Of a DNA stretch of 46,287 nucleotides, positions 18,644 through 27,782 are shown piece by piece. Numbering within the stretch: position 1 is the first letter of the stretch; every line of letters starts with the position of its first letter. The notes beneath the pieces were generated by a model. It saw only the letters and a list, made by a program, of their open reading frames with translations. It was not told where the DNA came from and searched no databases. The translations under genes were made by a program, and so were the position numbers. The stretch comes from Candidatus Nomurabacteria bacterium (GTDB taxonomy: Bacteria > Patescibacteriota > Minisyncoccia > Phycocordibacterales > UBA9973): positions 132,221-178,507 of the forward strand of contig CALRAL010000002.1 of the NCBI GenBank assembly GCA_943350875.1, in the 5' to 3' direction.

Positions 18644-18922
18644 ATGTGTACTAAAAATGGTAGTTGTACTATGAGTATGATTGGTAAAGTTTTGCTTATC
18701 GTCGGTGGTATCAACTGGGGTTTGGTAGGTTTGGGGACACTTTTACAAAGTGGTAGTTCTTGGAATGTAGTAGAGATGATATTTGGTCCTGTTTCCACTC
18801 TTACAAGTATTATTTATGTCTTAGTTGGTATTGCTGGTGTGATGAAAATATTTGGTTGTAAGTGTAGCAAGTGTATGAGCTGTACTTGTTCTACTGATGG
18901 AAACATGGAAAACAAGATGTAA
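18644..18922 (+). CDS. DUF378-like small membrane protein with Cys-rich tail
   Basis: KVLLIVGGINWGLVGLG, YVLVGIAGV; C-terminal GCKCSKCMSCTC. Confidence 0.75.
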   Translation: MCTKNGSCTMSMIGKVLLIVGGINWGLVGLGTLLQSGSSWNVVEMIFGPVSTLTSIIYVLVGIAGVMKIFGCKCSKCMSCTCSTDGNMENKM

Positions 18923-18953
18923 TTTATTTTCTCGCTTTCATTTTGTTTTTAAA

Positions 18954-18985
18954 CAAACCCCGTCGTAAGCTTACGACGGGGTTTG
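18954..18985. terminator. Perfect 32-bp palindrome, CCGTCG-type terminator-like hairpin
   Basis: CAAACCCCGTCGTAAGCTTACGACGGGGTTTG. Confidence 0.8.
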
Positions 18986-19021
18986 CATTTGAGCCTTAAA
19001 ATGCTATATTATACTATAATT

Positions 19022-20269
19022 ATGACTTTTGTCGGAGAGGCGATATTTTACATCTTTTCTTTTTTATCCTTATATGTGCAGGTGTTTTTTTTGGTTACTT
19101 TTCTTGAAAATAAAGATAAGATAGTTGTTCGTAAGGGGGAAATCAAACTTGGCCATTATCCATCTGTGACTGTTATAGTTCCTTCTTTCAATGAAGAAAA
19201 TACGATTTACAAAACTGTGCTTTCACTTCTAGATTTAAATTATCCTAAAGATAAATTAAAAATTTTATTGGTTGATGATGGTTCTACTGATGGCACATGG
19301 AACATCATAAAAAAGTTTGACAATTGTCCAAACATAAAAATTTTTCAAAAAGAAAATGGTGGTAAATATACTGCTCTAAACCTAGGGTTGTCGCATCTTG
19401 AAACTGATTTTGTGGGTTGTTTAGATGCTGATTCTTTTGTAGAAAAGGAATCATTGATGCGTATTATGAGTTATTTTGAAAGAGATCAAGATACTATGGC
19501 GGTAGCTCCATCTATTATCGCTACTAATTCCAAAAATATAGTTCAAAAAGCACAAAAAGCTGAATACGAGTTAGTGTCTGTCTATATCAAGAAAATGCTT
19601 GGTTTTTTGGGTGCTATTCATATCACTCCTGGCCCCTTTACTATTTTTAAGAGAAAAGTTTTTGACGATTTAGGTCCGTATCGTCATGCTTATAATACTG
19701 AAGATATGGAAATAGCTTGTAGAATGCAGAAAAATCATTATAAGATAGAACAGTGTAACGATGCATATGTTTATACTAATACTCCACCGACGATTAAAAA
19801 GCTTTATAAACAAAGGGTACGTTGGATTTACGGATTTATAAATAATACGATAGACTATCGCAAGATTATTTTTAGGAAAAAATATGGCAATTTTTCACTT
19901 TTTACTATGCCTTCCAATATTATTTCTATCTTCGCCATCAGTTATCTTTTTGCTAGGATGATTTATGATTTTGGTGTCTTTTTGTCTTTAAAAATTACTC
20001 AGTTTGAAACTATCGGTTTTAATTTTCCTTCTAAGACTAATTTTCTTGATCCATTTTTTATAAACACTCACTCTATTCTTTTTATTTCTGTCGTATTGTA
20101 TTCTTTAATGATTTTATCCATTATGTTGGGGAAAAGGATGGTGGAAGGAAAATGGATTTTTTCTGTTAATATAGTATATTTTGTTATCATTTCTAGTCTT
20201 ACTGCCCCTTTTTGTTTTTTAAAAGCTATTTATAACACGATTATATCAAGACAACCAAACTGGAGATAA
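19022..20269 (+). CDS. Glycosyltransferase family 2 with transmembrane segments
   Basis: VTVIVPSFNEENTIYKTVLSLLDLNYP, LLVDDGSTDGT, CLDADSFVE, YKQRVRWIYGF. Start at 19022 avoids the upstream hairpin. Confidence 0.87.
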   Translation: MTFVGEAIFYIFSFLSLYVQVFFLVTFLENKDKIVVRKGEIKLGHYPSVTVIVPSFNEENTIYKTVLSLLDLNYPKDKLKILLVDDGSTDGTWNIIKKFDNCPNIKIFQKENGGKYTALNLGLSHLETDFVGCLDADSFVEKESLMRIMSYFERDQDTMAVAPSIIATNSKNIVQKAQKAEYELVSVYIKKMLGFLGAIHITPGPFTIFKRKVFDDLGPYRHAYNTEDMEIACRMQKNHYKIEQCNDAYVYTNTPPTIKKLYKQRVRWIYGFINNTIDYRKIIFRKKYGNFSLFTMPSNIISIFAISYLFARMIYDFGVFLSLKITQFETIGFNFPSKTNFLDPFFINTHSILFISVVLYSLMILSIMLGKRMVEGKWIFSVNIVYFVIISSLTAPFCFLKAIYNTIISRQPNWR

Positions 20270-20284
20270 AATAAATTTTAAAAT

Positions 20285-20971
20285 ATGGAAAAGAATAATA
20301 AAAATGATTGGAAGAGATATTTAATTGTTTTTCTACTTACAGCAGGAGTTTTCTTGAGTGCCAGTTATATTAGTAATTACTTTGGCAATAAGAAAATTGA
20401 TCAATTAAAATCAATTCAAGATAATATATCTATTGATATTTTATCTTCAGAAACTCAATTTTCTTTACTCTCAGAACTTTCTTGCAAGAATGTTTCTGAT
20501 TCTGTCCTTTCCAATGAGCTTAATGAACTCGGAAGTAAACTAGAATGGGGGGAGCAAAACTTGGGAATGATGGATACTGTTTTATACTTGAAAAAGTATT
20601 ATTCACTTCTTGAAATAAAAGATTATCTTTTGACGAAGAAAATATCTGAACGTTGTAAAACAAAATCTGCATTTATTCTTTACTTTTATACTACCCCAGA
20701 TAATTGTAGTGAATGCAAAAAAGAAGATCTAGTACTGTCTTATCTGAAAGATAATTATCCAGAACTGAAGGTTTATTATTTTGATTACAGTACTGATTTG
20801 TCAGCAGTAAAGGCTATGCTTCATATATACAAAATAGAGGATACCAAGCTCCCAGCTCTTGTGTTAAATGACGATGTTTTGACTGGTTTTCATAGTGTCT
20901 CAGAACTTGAGTCACAAATCCAAAAATCTTTCAAATTTAAAGCATTAAAACTAAAAGAAAATAGTCAGTAA
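20285..20971 (+). CDS. Membrane-anchored thioredoxin-like protein of unknown function
   Basis: N-terminal TM; FILYFYTTPDNCSECKKEDLVLSYL (CxxC) and LPALVLNDDVLTGF. Confidence 0.6.
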   Translation: MEKNNKNDWKRYLIVFLLTAGVFLSASYISNYFGNKKIDQLKSIQDNISIDILSSETQFSLLSELSCKNVSDSVLSNELNELGSKLEWGEQNLGMMDTVLYLKKYYSLLEIKDYLLTKKISERCKTKSAFILYFYTTPDNCSECKKEDLVLSYLKDNYPELKVYYFDYSTDLSAVKAMLHIYKIEDTKLPALVLNDDVLTGFHSVSELESQIQKSFKFKALKLKENSQ

Positions 20972-20976
20972 ATAAT

Positions 20977-21729
20977 TTAAGGTATCATATTTACTACTTC
21001 ACAAGCGTAAAACATTGGATGAATATTTTTGCATCTTTCTTGGTAAAATTTTTGGGCTAAATTCCCAATATTGTCACCAAATGACAGGAAGGCTTTTACT
21101 TGGGAGATATATTTATGAATACTACTAACTTTTTCTGATAGTTCTGTCTTGTTTAATTCTATGGGTAATTCTTTAAATTCTATATTTTCTTTTTCTTTCA
21201 AATATGTATTCAAACTACCCATTTGGGCTAAAGCAAACTGTCTGACATATGGGAAATCTTCATAAATAAAAAAATGTGTATTTGTTTGTGTATTTTCTTT
21301 AATTACACCCATTAATGCGTCGTGCATTATCTGATGATCAGGGTGAGTAATCTTTTCTCCAAATGTCGCTGGACCATATATATAAAGTTCCCTGTTTTTA
21401 TTATTTTCAATAATAGATTGTATGTTTTTTATTATATTTTCTCTAATTATTTGGTTTTCATTTGTTTTTCTATATTGAAAATCTGGGTAATCATAGTTTT
21501 TAATAATTGCACCAAAAGGTATCAAAGCTTTTTTATTTTCTTTTGTTCTAGCCAAAACTGCTTCATCACTATCAGAAAAGCCAGATATTTTATCCCAATT
21601 TGTGTGTATTATTTCTGTGGGTCTTTTTGTAAAAAATGTTGCGACTTCGAGCTTGTGTTCACGTTTTGCCATCAATCCTCCCAAAGAAAGCACTCCATCA
21701 TCAAAGTGAGGCGACAAAATTATATCCAA
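20977..21729 (-). CDS. PIG-L/LmbE-like deacetylase; N-terminus appears frameshifted (see findings)
   Basis: MDIILSPHFDDGVLSLGGLMAK, HPDHQIMHDALMG. Confidence 0.8.
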   Translation of the reverse strand: MDIILSPHFDDGVLSLGGLMAKREHKLEVATFFTKRPTEIIHTNWDKISGFSDSDEAVLARTKENKKALIPFGAIIKNYDYPDFQYRKTNENQIIRENIIKNIQSIIENNKNRELYIYGPATFGEKITHPDHQIMHDALMGVIKENTQTNTHFFIYEDFPYVRQFALAQMGSLNTYLKEKENIEFKELPIELNKTELSEKVSSIHKYISQVKAFLSFGDNIGNLAQKFYQERCKNIHPMFYACEVVNMIP

Positions 21730-21870
21730 TGCTTCTTTCTTTGAAATTTTATTTTGAGTTGGCTTTAAAACTGCTGGTTCTTTTTTATTTGAATAAACAT
21801 AAAAAGCTCCATATATAAATATAGAAATTACAAATAGTATTATAATTTTTTTTATTCATATTATTTCTAG

Positions 21871-21943
21871 AGCCGGCAGGGGGATTCGAACCCGCGACAT
21901 CCGCTTTACAAAAGCGGCGCTCTACCAACTGAGCTATGCCGGC
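21871..21943 (-). tRNA. tRNA-Thr (anticodon TGT)
   Basis: Reverse complement GCCGGCATAGCTCAGTTGGTAGAGCGCCGCTTTTGTAAAGCGGATGTCGCGGGTTCGAATCCCCCTGCCGGCT folds as a cloverleaf; CCA not encoded. Confidence 0.95.
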
Positions 21944-21983
21944 GTATCTATTTTATTTTAAACAACTAAACTGTCATCTAACT

Positions 21984-22391
21984 TTACTCAATTCCTTCTT
22001 CTTTCTTTATCTGATGCTTTATCTTTCTAATCTTGTGTTTGTATTCGGAAATCATTTTAAGGAACTTGGAACTTTCTTCTTTTAATTCTCTTTCTTTTTC
22101 TGGAATATATTTTGTCTTTATATCATTCAAAACTGCTTTTGCATCTTTATATTTATTTTTAACAAAACTTGAGAACAATACATAAGTTCTGACTGTCTTT
22201 ACTGTTATATTATAGCCATGTCGCCTTACATTGTTTATAGTTATATATTTTAATTCTTTTAAATCTGGCATATCAACTCTAAAGTCATCATCCATCTTTG
22301 TGTTACCCTTTCGAAGGAGGATTATTTTTTTTCCAACTAAGAAACTAATTCCTATTATAGACCCAAAGAATAAAATTAAGAGAAAATACAT
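21984..22391 (-). CDS. Small membrane/coiled-coil protein, unknown
   Basis: N-terminal hydrophobic segment, Lys/Glu-rich tail; follows tsf in the same orientation. Confidence 0.6.
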   Translation of the reverse strand: MYFLLILFFGSIIGISFLVGKKIILLRKGNTKMDDDFRVDMPDLKELKYITINNVRRHGYNITVKTVRTYVLFSSFVKNKYKDAKAVLNDIKTKYIPEKERELKEESSKFLKMISEYKHKIRKIKHQIKKEEGIE

Positions 22392-22403
22392 ATTTTTTTT
22401 AAA

Positions 22404-23180
22404 TTAAACAGAAACTTTCTTGACCTCTTTTATCTTAGCTTTTGCTTTTTCTAAAAGTTGTCCCACTGTCTCATCTCCATTCTTAATAAATGGTTGGTCT
22501 AATAGTGTCTTTTCTTTGAAGTATGTTGATATTTTACCCTCAAGCATCTTTTTCTTTATATCTTCTGGTTTATTGATGCTGGCTACCTCTTTGCTAAATA
22601 TTTCTTCCATCATTTTTATAGCATCAGTATTTATGTCATTCTTTGATATGTATTCTGGTTTCATAGCTGTGATGTGCATGGCTATATCTTTAGCAAGTTC
22701 TACATTCCCTCTTTCAAGACTTACTACTACACCAGATTTGTTGTTATGTACATAGCTACCCAATACACTACCTTCTACTATATATACATCCCCGAGTTGT
22801 ATATTTTCTCCAGTTTTCTGAATTACTCCATCTATCATGTTTTTAGCATCTACTTTCATTTTTTCTATGTCGGATGTGAGCACTTCGTCAGCTAGTTTAG
22901 ATAATAGAGAAGTGAAATCTTCATTTTTAGAGACAAAATCAGTTTCACATTGTAGTGCCATCAATACTGCTTTATTACCATTTAATTTTATTACTACAGC
23001 TCCGTCTTTTACTTCGCGGTTTGCTTTTTTAAGTGCTATGTCAGAGCTGGTTTTCTTTAAGATCGCGAGAGCTTTTGTCATATCACCCTCAGCTTCTTCG
23101 AGTGCTCGTCTACATTGCATTACAGAGATACCTGTCGCATCTCTAAGTTCTTTTACTAACTCAGTAGTTATTGTTGCCAT
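22404..23180 (-). CDS. tsf: Elongation factor Ts
   Basis: ATITTELVKELRDATGISVMQCRRALEEAEGDMTKAL; VLMALQCETDFVSKNEDF. Confidence 0.94.
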   Translation of the reverse strand: MATITTELVKELRDATGISVMQCRRALEEAEGDMTKALAILKKTSSDIALKKANREVKDGAVVIKLNGNKAVLMALQCETDFVSKNEDFTSLLSKLADEVLTSDIEKMKVDAKNMIDGVIQKTGENIQLGDVYIVEGSVLGSYVHNNKSGVVVSLERGNVELAKDIAMHITAMKPEYISKNDINTDAIKMMEEIFSKEVASINKPEDIKKKMLEGKISTYFKEKTLLDQPFIKNGDETVGQLLEKAKAKIKEVKKVSV

Positions 23181-23189
23181 ATTTTTTAT

Positions 23190-23903
23190 TTATGCCTTAG
23201 TTGGTACAGACATTATACCTGCTTTGTAGGCGTTTGCTATATATGTTGTAAATAATTTAATTGAAGGTATAGAAGCATCATTACCTACGATAGGGTAATC
23301 AATGCCTTTTATGTTTGAATCAGAATTTACAAGGGCTATTACTGGCACATCGTATTTCTTTGCCTCAGTAGCTGCTATGTGTTCTGCTTTTGTGTCTATG
23401 ATAAACAATGCGTCTGGAGTTTTCTTTACACCCACTAAACCGGAATAATATCTGGAGAGTTTTTCCATTTTCTTTGCCATAACTACTCGTTCCTTTTTTG
23501 TATATTTTTCGAGGCTTCCTTCTGCAGAATCTTTACGATAATTCTCAAGGCTATTTATTCTCTTTTTTATTTCTGTAAAATTACTCAAAGTGCCACCGAT
23601 CCACCTCTCTACTACATAAGGCATATCTAGAGACATAGCGATAGTCGTGATTGTATCTTGAGCTTCAGGTTTTGTACCGACAAATAAGACAGTCTTGTTT
23701 TTTGCGCCCAGTTCTTTTACGAACTCCATAGCGCTATTTAGCATCATAGTGGTCTTTTCTAGGTTTATGATGTCAGTCCTGTTCTTTGTAGCTAATATAA
23801 AAGGAGACACAGAAGGGTGTCTTCGGGTCTTTGAATATCCGTAATGCGCTCCAGCGCTAAACATCTGTTCTATCAAAGTTTCGTCGTTTTCTACTTTTTG
23901 CAT
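23190..23903 (-). CDS. rpsB: 30S ribosomal protein S2
   Basis: MFSAGAHYGYSKTRRHPSVSPFI; RWIGGTLSNFTEIKKRI; DALFIIDTKAEHIAATEAKK. Confidence 0.95.
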   Translation of the reverse strand: MQKVENDETLIEQMFSAGAHYGYSKTRRHPSVSPFILATKNRTDIINLEKTTMMLNSAMEFVKELGAKNKTVLFVGTKPEAQDTITTIAMSLDMPYVVERWIGGTLSNFTEIKKRINSLENYRKDSAEGSLEKYTKKERVVMAKKMEKLSRYYSGLVGVKKTPDALFIIDTKAEHIAATEAKKYDVPVIALVNSDSNIKGIDYPIVGNDASIPSIKLFTTYIANAYKAGIMSVPTKA

Positions 23904-23929
23904 ATAAGGATTCTAGCAGAAAGCTGATA

Positions 23930-23950
23930 CTTTTGCAACTTTGACCAAAA
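23930..23950. repeat. 21-bp direct repeat, left boundary of RAYT-2 unit
   Basis: CTTTTGCAACTTTGACCAAAA, identical to 25416-25436. Confidence 0.85.
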
Positions 23951-23974
23951 ATTGCTAAGTCTTGCCTAGCAATT
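23950..23974. repeat. REP-like hairpin copy a
   Basis: AATTGCTAAGTCTTGCCTAGCAATT. Confidence 0.8.
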
Positions 23975-24656
23975 ATGGCCAAATTATTTCACCATATGAG
24001 TTATAAAGAGGGACTAAATTTTTTTCATATTCTGTTCCAATCAATCTATCTAATCTAGTTTTTAGCATTTTTATATATTGTTCATTTGAAAAACTAAAAG
24101 GTAAATTTATTTTGCCTGTTTCTGTTTTTCCTCCAATGGTTGGTATTTTGATAGATTTAGTATTCTTTGGATTTTCTAATTGAATAATATTTTTATTTAA
24201 AACAAGAGCGTGAATATTTTTAGGCATGATTTTTTTGTCATAAAAATTTTCAATATAATTTTTGTCTACAAGATTTTTTAGAGAAATATTTTTTAATCCT
24301 TCAAATGATTTTTTATCTAAATCTTTATCTAATAAAATTCCAACCTGACCGGCTTCTGGCCATGGATAATCACCATCTTTAAATGAATAAAGACTTGGAT
24401 CATATATAGTCATATAAGTAAAATTATGATTTTCCCAAGCTGGGTGATTAAATTTACCTCCATACTTCCAATGAACTTGTTTTCTATCTGAGATAGGGTT
24501 GATACCCTCTTTTAAAATTCCAGGTATATTTGGTATTTGGGTCCAGATCAAAAAACCTTCAAATTTTTCAATGTTAATTTTTTTTTGTTCGATTTTTTTA
24601 ATAATTCCTTCTTTTGTAGAATTCTTACTAAAACTAAGGTTCTCATTGAAATTCAT
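23973..24656 (-). CDS. Uncharacterised 227-aa protein, candidate cargo of RAYT-2 unit
   Basis: Full-length ORF between hairpin copies a and b; no family confidently recognised. Confidence 0.7.
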   Translation of the reverse strand: MNFNENLSFSKNSTKEGIIKKIEQKKINIEKFEGFLIWTQIPNIPGILKEGINPISDRKQVHWKYGGKFNHPAWENHNFTYMTIYDPSLYSFKDGDYPWPEAGQVGILLDKDLDKKSFEGLKNISLKNLVDKNYIENFYDKKIMPKNIHALVLNKNIIQLENPKNTKSIKIPTIGGKTETGKINLPFSFSNEQYIKMLKTRLDRLIGTEYEKNLVPLYNSYGEIIWP

Positions 24657-24687
24657 AAATATATCATAACATTTTATTTATATAATA

Positions 24688-24712
24688 AATTGCTAGGCAA
24701 GACCTAGCAATT
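24688..24712. repeat. REP-like hairpin copy b
   Basis: AATTGCTAGGCAAGACCTAGCAATT. Confidence 0.85.
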
Positions 24713-25373
24713 TTTCATTGTAGCTTAACCAGCCAAAGACTTCTTCTTGAAATGTTTCTTTGTTTAGAAAATATTTTGGGAAAACTTTTATATTTAGTAT
24801 TTTATTTTGAACCCTCTCTTTTTCCAGGTAATCAAGATAACTTGAATATTTGTAGTTTTGTAAATATTCAAGAGTTTCTTTTTTATTTTTAATTCCATTT
24901 TCCTTCCAATTTTTATCTATTAATTTTACTGGATTTAAATGAATATAAGAGAAAATATATTTTAGGTATCTATCTTCATACAAATGTTCAGACTTAAATT
25001 TACCTTCAAATAAACTCCCGATTCTTTTGTATTTTTTGTTGTAATACATCACATAGGCGGTCATAAGTTTTTGCATAAATTTACTGATACCTTTTTCTTC
25101 TATCTGAGTGATAAGAATATGAAAATGATTAGGCATTAGACAATAAGAACCGATTGATACAATTTGTTTTCCTCTTTCAAAATCATAAGGACTTTCTCCT
25201 TTGGCCAGAGTAAAGATCCTAAAATCATTGGTGGAATTACAAGCGTACATAAGACTCAAAAAGCGGGAATAATCTTCATTATCATGAAAAATTTTCTGTT
25301 TACTATTACCACGATTGTATATATGATAATATTCACCATTGGCTAAATTTATTTTTCGAATAGACATAAACAT
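24693..25373 (-). CDS. REP-associated tyrosine transposase-like protein (Y1_Tnp), second copy
   Basis: NLANGEYYHIYNRGNSKQKIFHD, YCLMPNHFHILITQ, YIFSYIHLNPVKLI. Confidence 0.87.
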   Translation of the reverse strand: MFMSIRKINLANGEYYHIYNRGNSKQKIFHDNEDYSRFLSLMYACNSTNDFRIFTLAKGESPYDFERGKQIVSIGSYCLMPNHFHILITQIEEKGISKFMQKLMTAYVMYYNKKYKRIGSLFEGKFKSEHLYEDRYLKYIFSYIHLNPVKLIDKNWKENGIKNKKETLEYLQNYKYSSYLDYLEKERVQNKILNIKVFPKYFLNKETFQEEVFGWLSYNEKLLGLA

Positions 25374-25389
25374 ATTATATGCCTAAAGA

Positions 25390-25414
25390 AATTGCTAGGC
25401 AAGACCTAGCAATT
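25390..25414. repeat. REP-like hairpin copy c
   Basis: AATTGCTAGGCAAGACCTAGCAATT, identical to copy b. Confidence 0.85.
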
Positions 25415-25415
25415 T

Positions 25416-25436
25416 CTTTTGCAACTTTGACCAAAA
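25416..25436. repeat. 21-bp direct repeat, right boundary of RAYT-2 unit
   Basis: CTTTTGCAACTTTGACCAAAA. Confidence 0.85.
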
Positions 25437-25461
25437 GGGATTTTTCGGGTAGGATAGAGGG

Positions 25462-26715
25462 ATGAGACAATCTAAACTTTTTACAAAAACAAAAAAAGAG
25501 AGCCCAGAGGGTGAAGTGTCTAAAAATGCAGAACTCCTTATTCGAGGGGGTTTTGTGCACAAGGAGATGTCCGGTGTGTATAGTTATCTACCTCTTGGTT
25601 TGCGAGTGATTAAAAAAATTGAAAATATAATCAGAGAAGAAATGAATGGGGTGGGTGGGCAGGAGATCTTGATGTCTGCTTTCCAACCCAAAGAGAATTG
25701 GGAAAAAACTGGCCGATGGGAAAGTATGGATGACTTGTATAAGGTTCCAGATTCTTCGGGTAAAGAAGTAGCGCTAGGTCCTACGCATGAAGAGATAGTG
25801 GTGCCAATTTTAAAAAATTATATTTCTTCATATAAAGACTTTCCCATAGCTATCTATCAGATTCAAAATAAATTCAGAATGGAATTACGAGCAAAATCTG
25901 GACTTTTACGAGGTCGCGAATTTATCATGAAAGATATGTATTCTTTTCACACTAATAAAGAAGATTTTGAAAATTTTTATGAAAAGATGAAAGGAGTTTA
26001 CAAAAGTATTTTTAAAAGAATAGGTATTGGACATTTAACTTACATGACTTTTGCTTCCGGTGGGACTTTTTCGAAATATTCTCATGAATTTCAGACTATC
26101 ACTCCTGTCGGTGAAGATACTATCTATGTAGATGAGGGTAGCAGTGTGGCTGTTAATAAAGAGGTTTTTAATGATGAAATTTTGGACCAACTTGGTCTAG
26201 ATAAGGCTAAAATGGTTGAACATAGAGCTATTGAAGTCGGTAATATCTTTGATTTAAAGACTAAGTATTCAGTCCCTTTTGATTTATCCTATACTGACGA
26301 AAAAGGGGAGAAAAACACTGTTTTGATGGGTTGTTATGGTATCGGCTTGGGGAGGCTTATGGGTACAGTGGTAGAGGTGCTTTCGGATGACAAAGGTATT
26401 ATCTGGCCTGCGTCCATTGCTCCATTTTCAATACATTTGCTTTCACTCGGTGAGGATGAAGCGGTTTTGAAAGAAGCTGATAAAGTGTATGATGCTTTGA
26501 TAAAAAATAATGTGGAAGTTCTATTTGATGATAGAAGTGGATTTTCTGCCGGGGAGAAATTTGCTGATTCTGATTTGCTTGGTATTCCACTGCGTGTTGT
26601 AGTATCTGCGAGAAGTATTAAAGAAGGCGGAATAGAATTGAAAAAGCGCACGGAAGAAAAAGGGAAAATTGTTTCTTTAAATGAATTATTATCTTTGCTA
26701 GCACCTAAAAGCTAG
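25462..26715 (+). CDS. proS: Prolyl-tRNA synthetase (short form)
   Basis: MRQSKLFTKTKKESPEGEVSKNAELLIRGGFVHKEMSGVYSYLPLGLRV; GPTHEEIVVPI; MGCYGIGLGRLMG. Confidence 0.94.
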   Translation: MRQSKLFTKTKKESPEGEVSKNAELLIRGGFVHKEMSGVYSYLPLGLRVIKKIENIIREEMNGVGGQEILMSAFQPKENWEKTGRWESMDDLYKVPDSSGKEVALGPTHEEIVVPILKNYISSYKDFPIAIYQIQNKFRMELRAKSGLLRGREFIMKDMYSFHTNKEDFENFYEKMKGVYKSIFKRIGIGHLTYMTFASGGTFSKYSHEFQTITPVGEDTIYVDEGSSVAVNKEVFNDEILDQLGLDKAKMVEHRAIEVGNIFDLKTKYSVPFDLSYTDEKGEKNTVLMGCYGIGLGRLMGTVVEVLSDDKGIIWPASIAPFSIHLLSLGEDEAVLKEADKVYDALIKNNVEVLFDDRSGFSAGEKFADSDLLGIPLRVVVSARSIKEGGIELKKRTEEKGKIVSLNELLSLLAPKS

Positions 26716-26735
26716 TATCTAGAACCTAACCTGAA

Positions 26736-27782
26736 ATGTTCGACAAATTCTACAAATTAATTTCAAATGACATTGGTATAGACCTTGGCACTTCTAATAC
26801 TTTAGTGTATTTGAAAGGGCACGGCATAGTCATTAATGAACCATCAGTCGTAGCTGTGAATATGAAGACAAATCAGATATTGGCTGTCGGTACCAAAGCC
26901 AAAGAAATGTTGGGCAGGACTCCAGGACATATCAAAGCAGTACGCCCCTTGGTAGACGGTGTTATATCTGATTTTGAAGTGACTGAAGAAATGCTTTCAT
27001 ATCTCATAAATAAAGCAGACAAGATGTTTAAGAAATGGGCGCGTCCGAGAGTACTCGTAGGGGTGCCTTCTGGTATTACGAATGTAGAGATTCGAGCTGT
27101 ATATGATGCAGCTCGTTCGGCTGGAGCGAGAGAAGTATTTCTCATCGAGGAACCAATGTCCGCGGCTATTGGTATCCGCTTACCAATCAAGGAGCCTGTG
27201 GGTTCGATGATTGTAGATATAGGAGGAGGCACTACAGATGTAGCAGTCATATCGCTCGGTGGTATTGTGAAATCAAAGAATTTAAAAATAGCAGGGGATA
27301 AATTAAATAACGACATTATCACTTATATGCGTGACGAGTTCAAGCTCTTGATAGGTGAGAGTACGGCTGAAAAAGTTAAAATATCCATCGGTTCTGTGAT
27401 TCCTGGTGGCTATATGGAGGAGGAAGTTCGTGGAAGGGATCTCCTAACAGGGCTACCTCGGGAAGTGGTAGTGAACGATGCAGACATTCGAGAAGCTATC
27501 TCTGGGTCTATTAAATGGTTGGTAGATGGGATAAAAGATGTGCTTGAAACTACTCCTCCGGAAATATTATCTGACATTATGTATCGAGGGATTTATCTTT
27601 CTGGTGGTGGGGCTTTGCTCTCAGGGCTAGATAAACTTTTACAAAACATTTTAAAGATACCAGTCTATGTTGTGGATGATCCTCTATCGGCTGTGGCTCG
27701 CGGTACAGGAGTGGTATTTGAAGATATTTTATCTTTTAATGAAGTTTTGATAAAAAATCAAGATGACTTACCTCCTAGATAA
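26736..27782 (+). CDS. mreB: Rod shape-determining protein MreB
   Basis: NDIGIDLGTSNTLVYLKGHGIVINEPSVVA; MIVDIGGGTTDVAVISLGGIV. Confidence 0.96.
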   Translation: MFDKFYKLISNDIGIDLGTSNTLVYLKGHGIVINEPSVVAVNMKTNQILAVGTKAKEMLGRTPGHIKAVRPLVDGVISDFEVTEEMLSYLINKADKMFKKWARPRVLVGVPSGITNVEIRAVYDAARSAGAREVFLIEEPMSAAIGIRLPIKEPVGSMIVDIGGGTTDVAVISLGGIVKSKNLKIAGDKLNNDIITYMRDEFKLLIGESTAEKVKISIGSVIPGGYMEEEVRGRDLLTGLPREVVVNDADIREAISGSIKWLVDGIKDVLETTPPEILSDIMYRGIYLSGGGALLSGLDKLLQNILKIPVYVVDDPLSAVARGTGVVFEDILSFNEVLIKNQDDLPPR

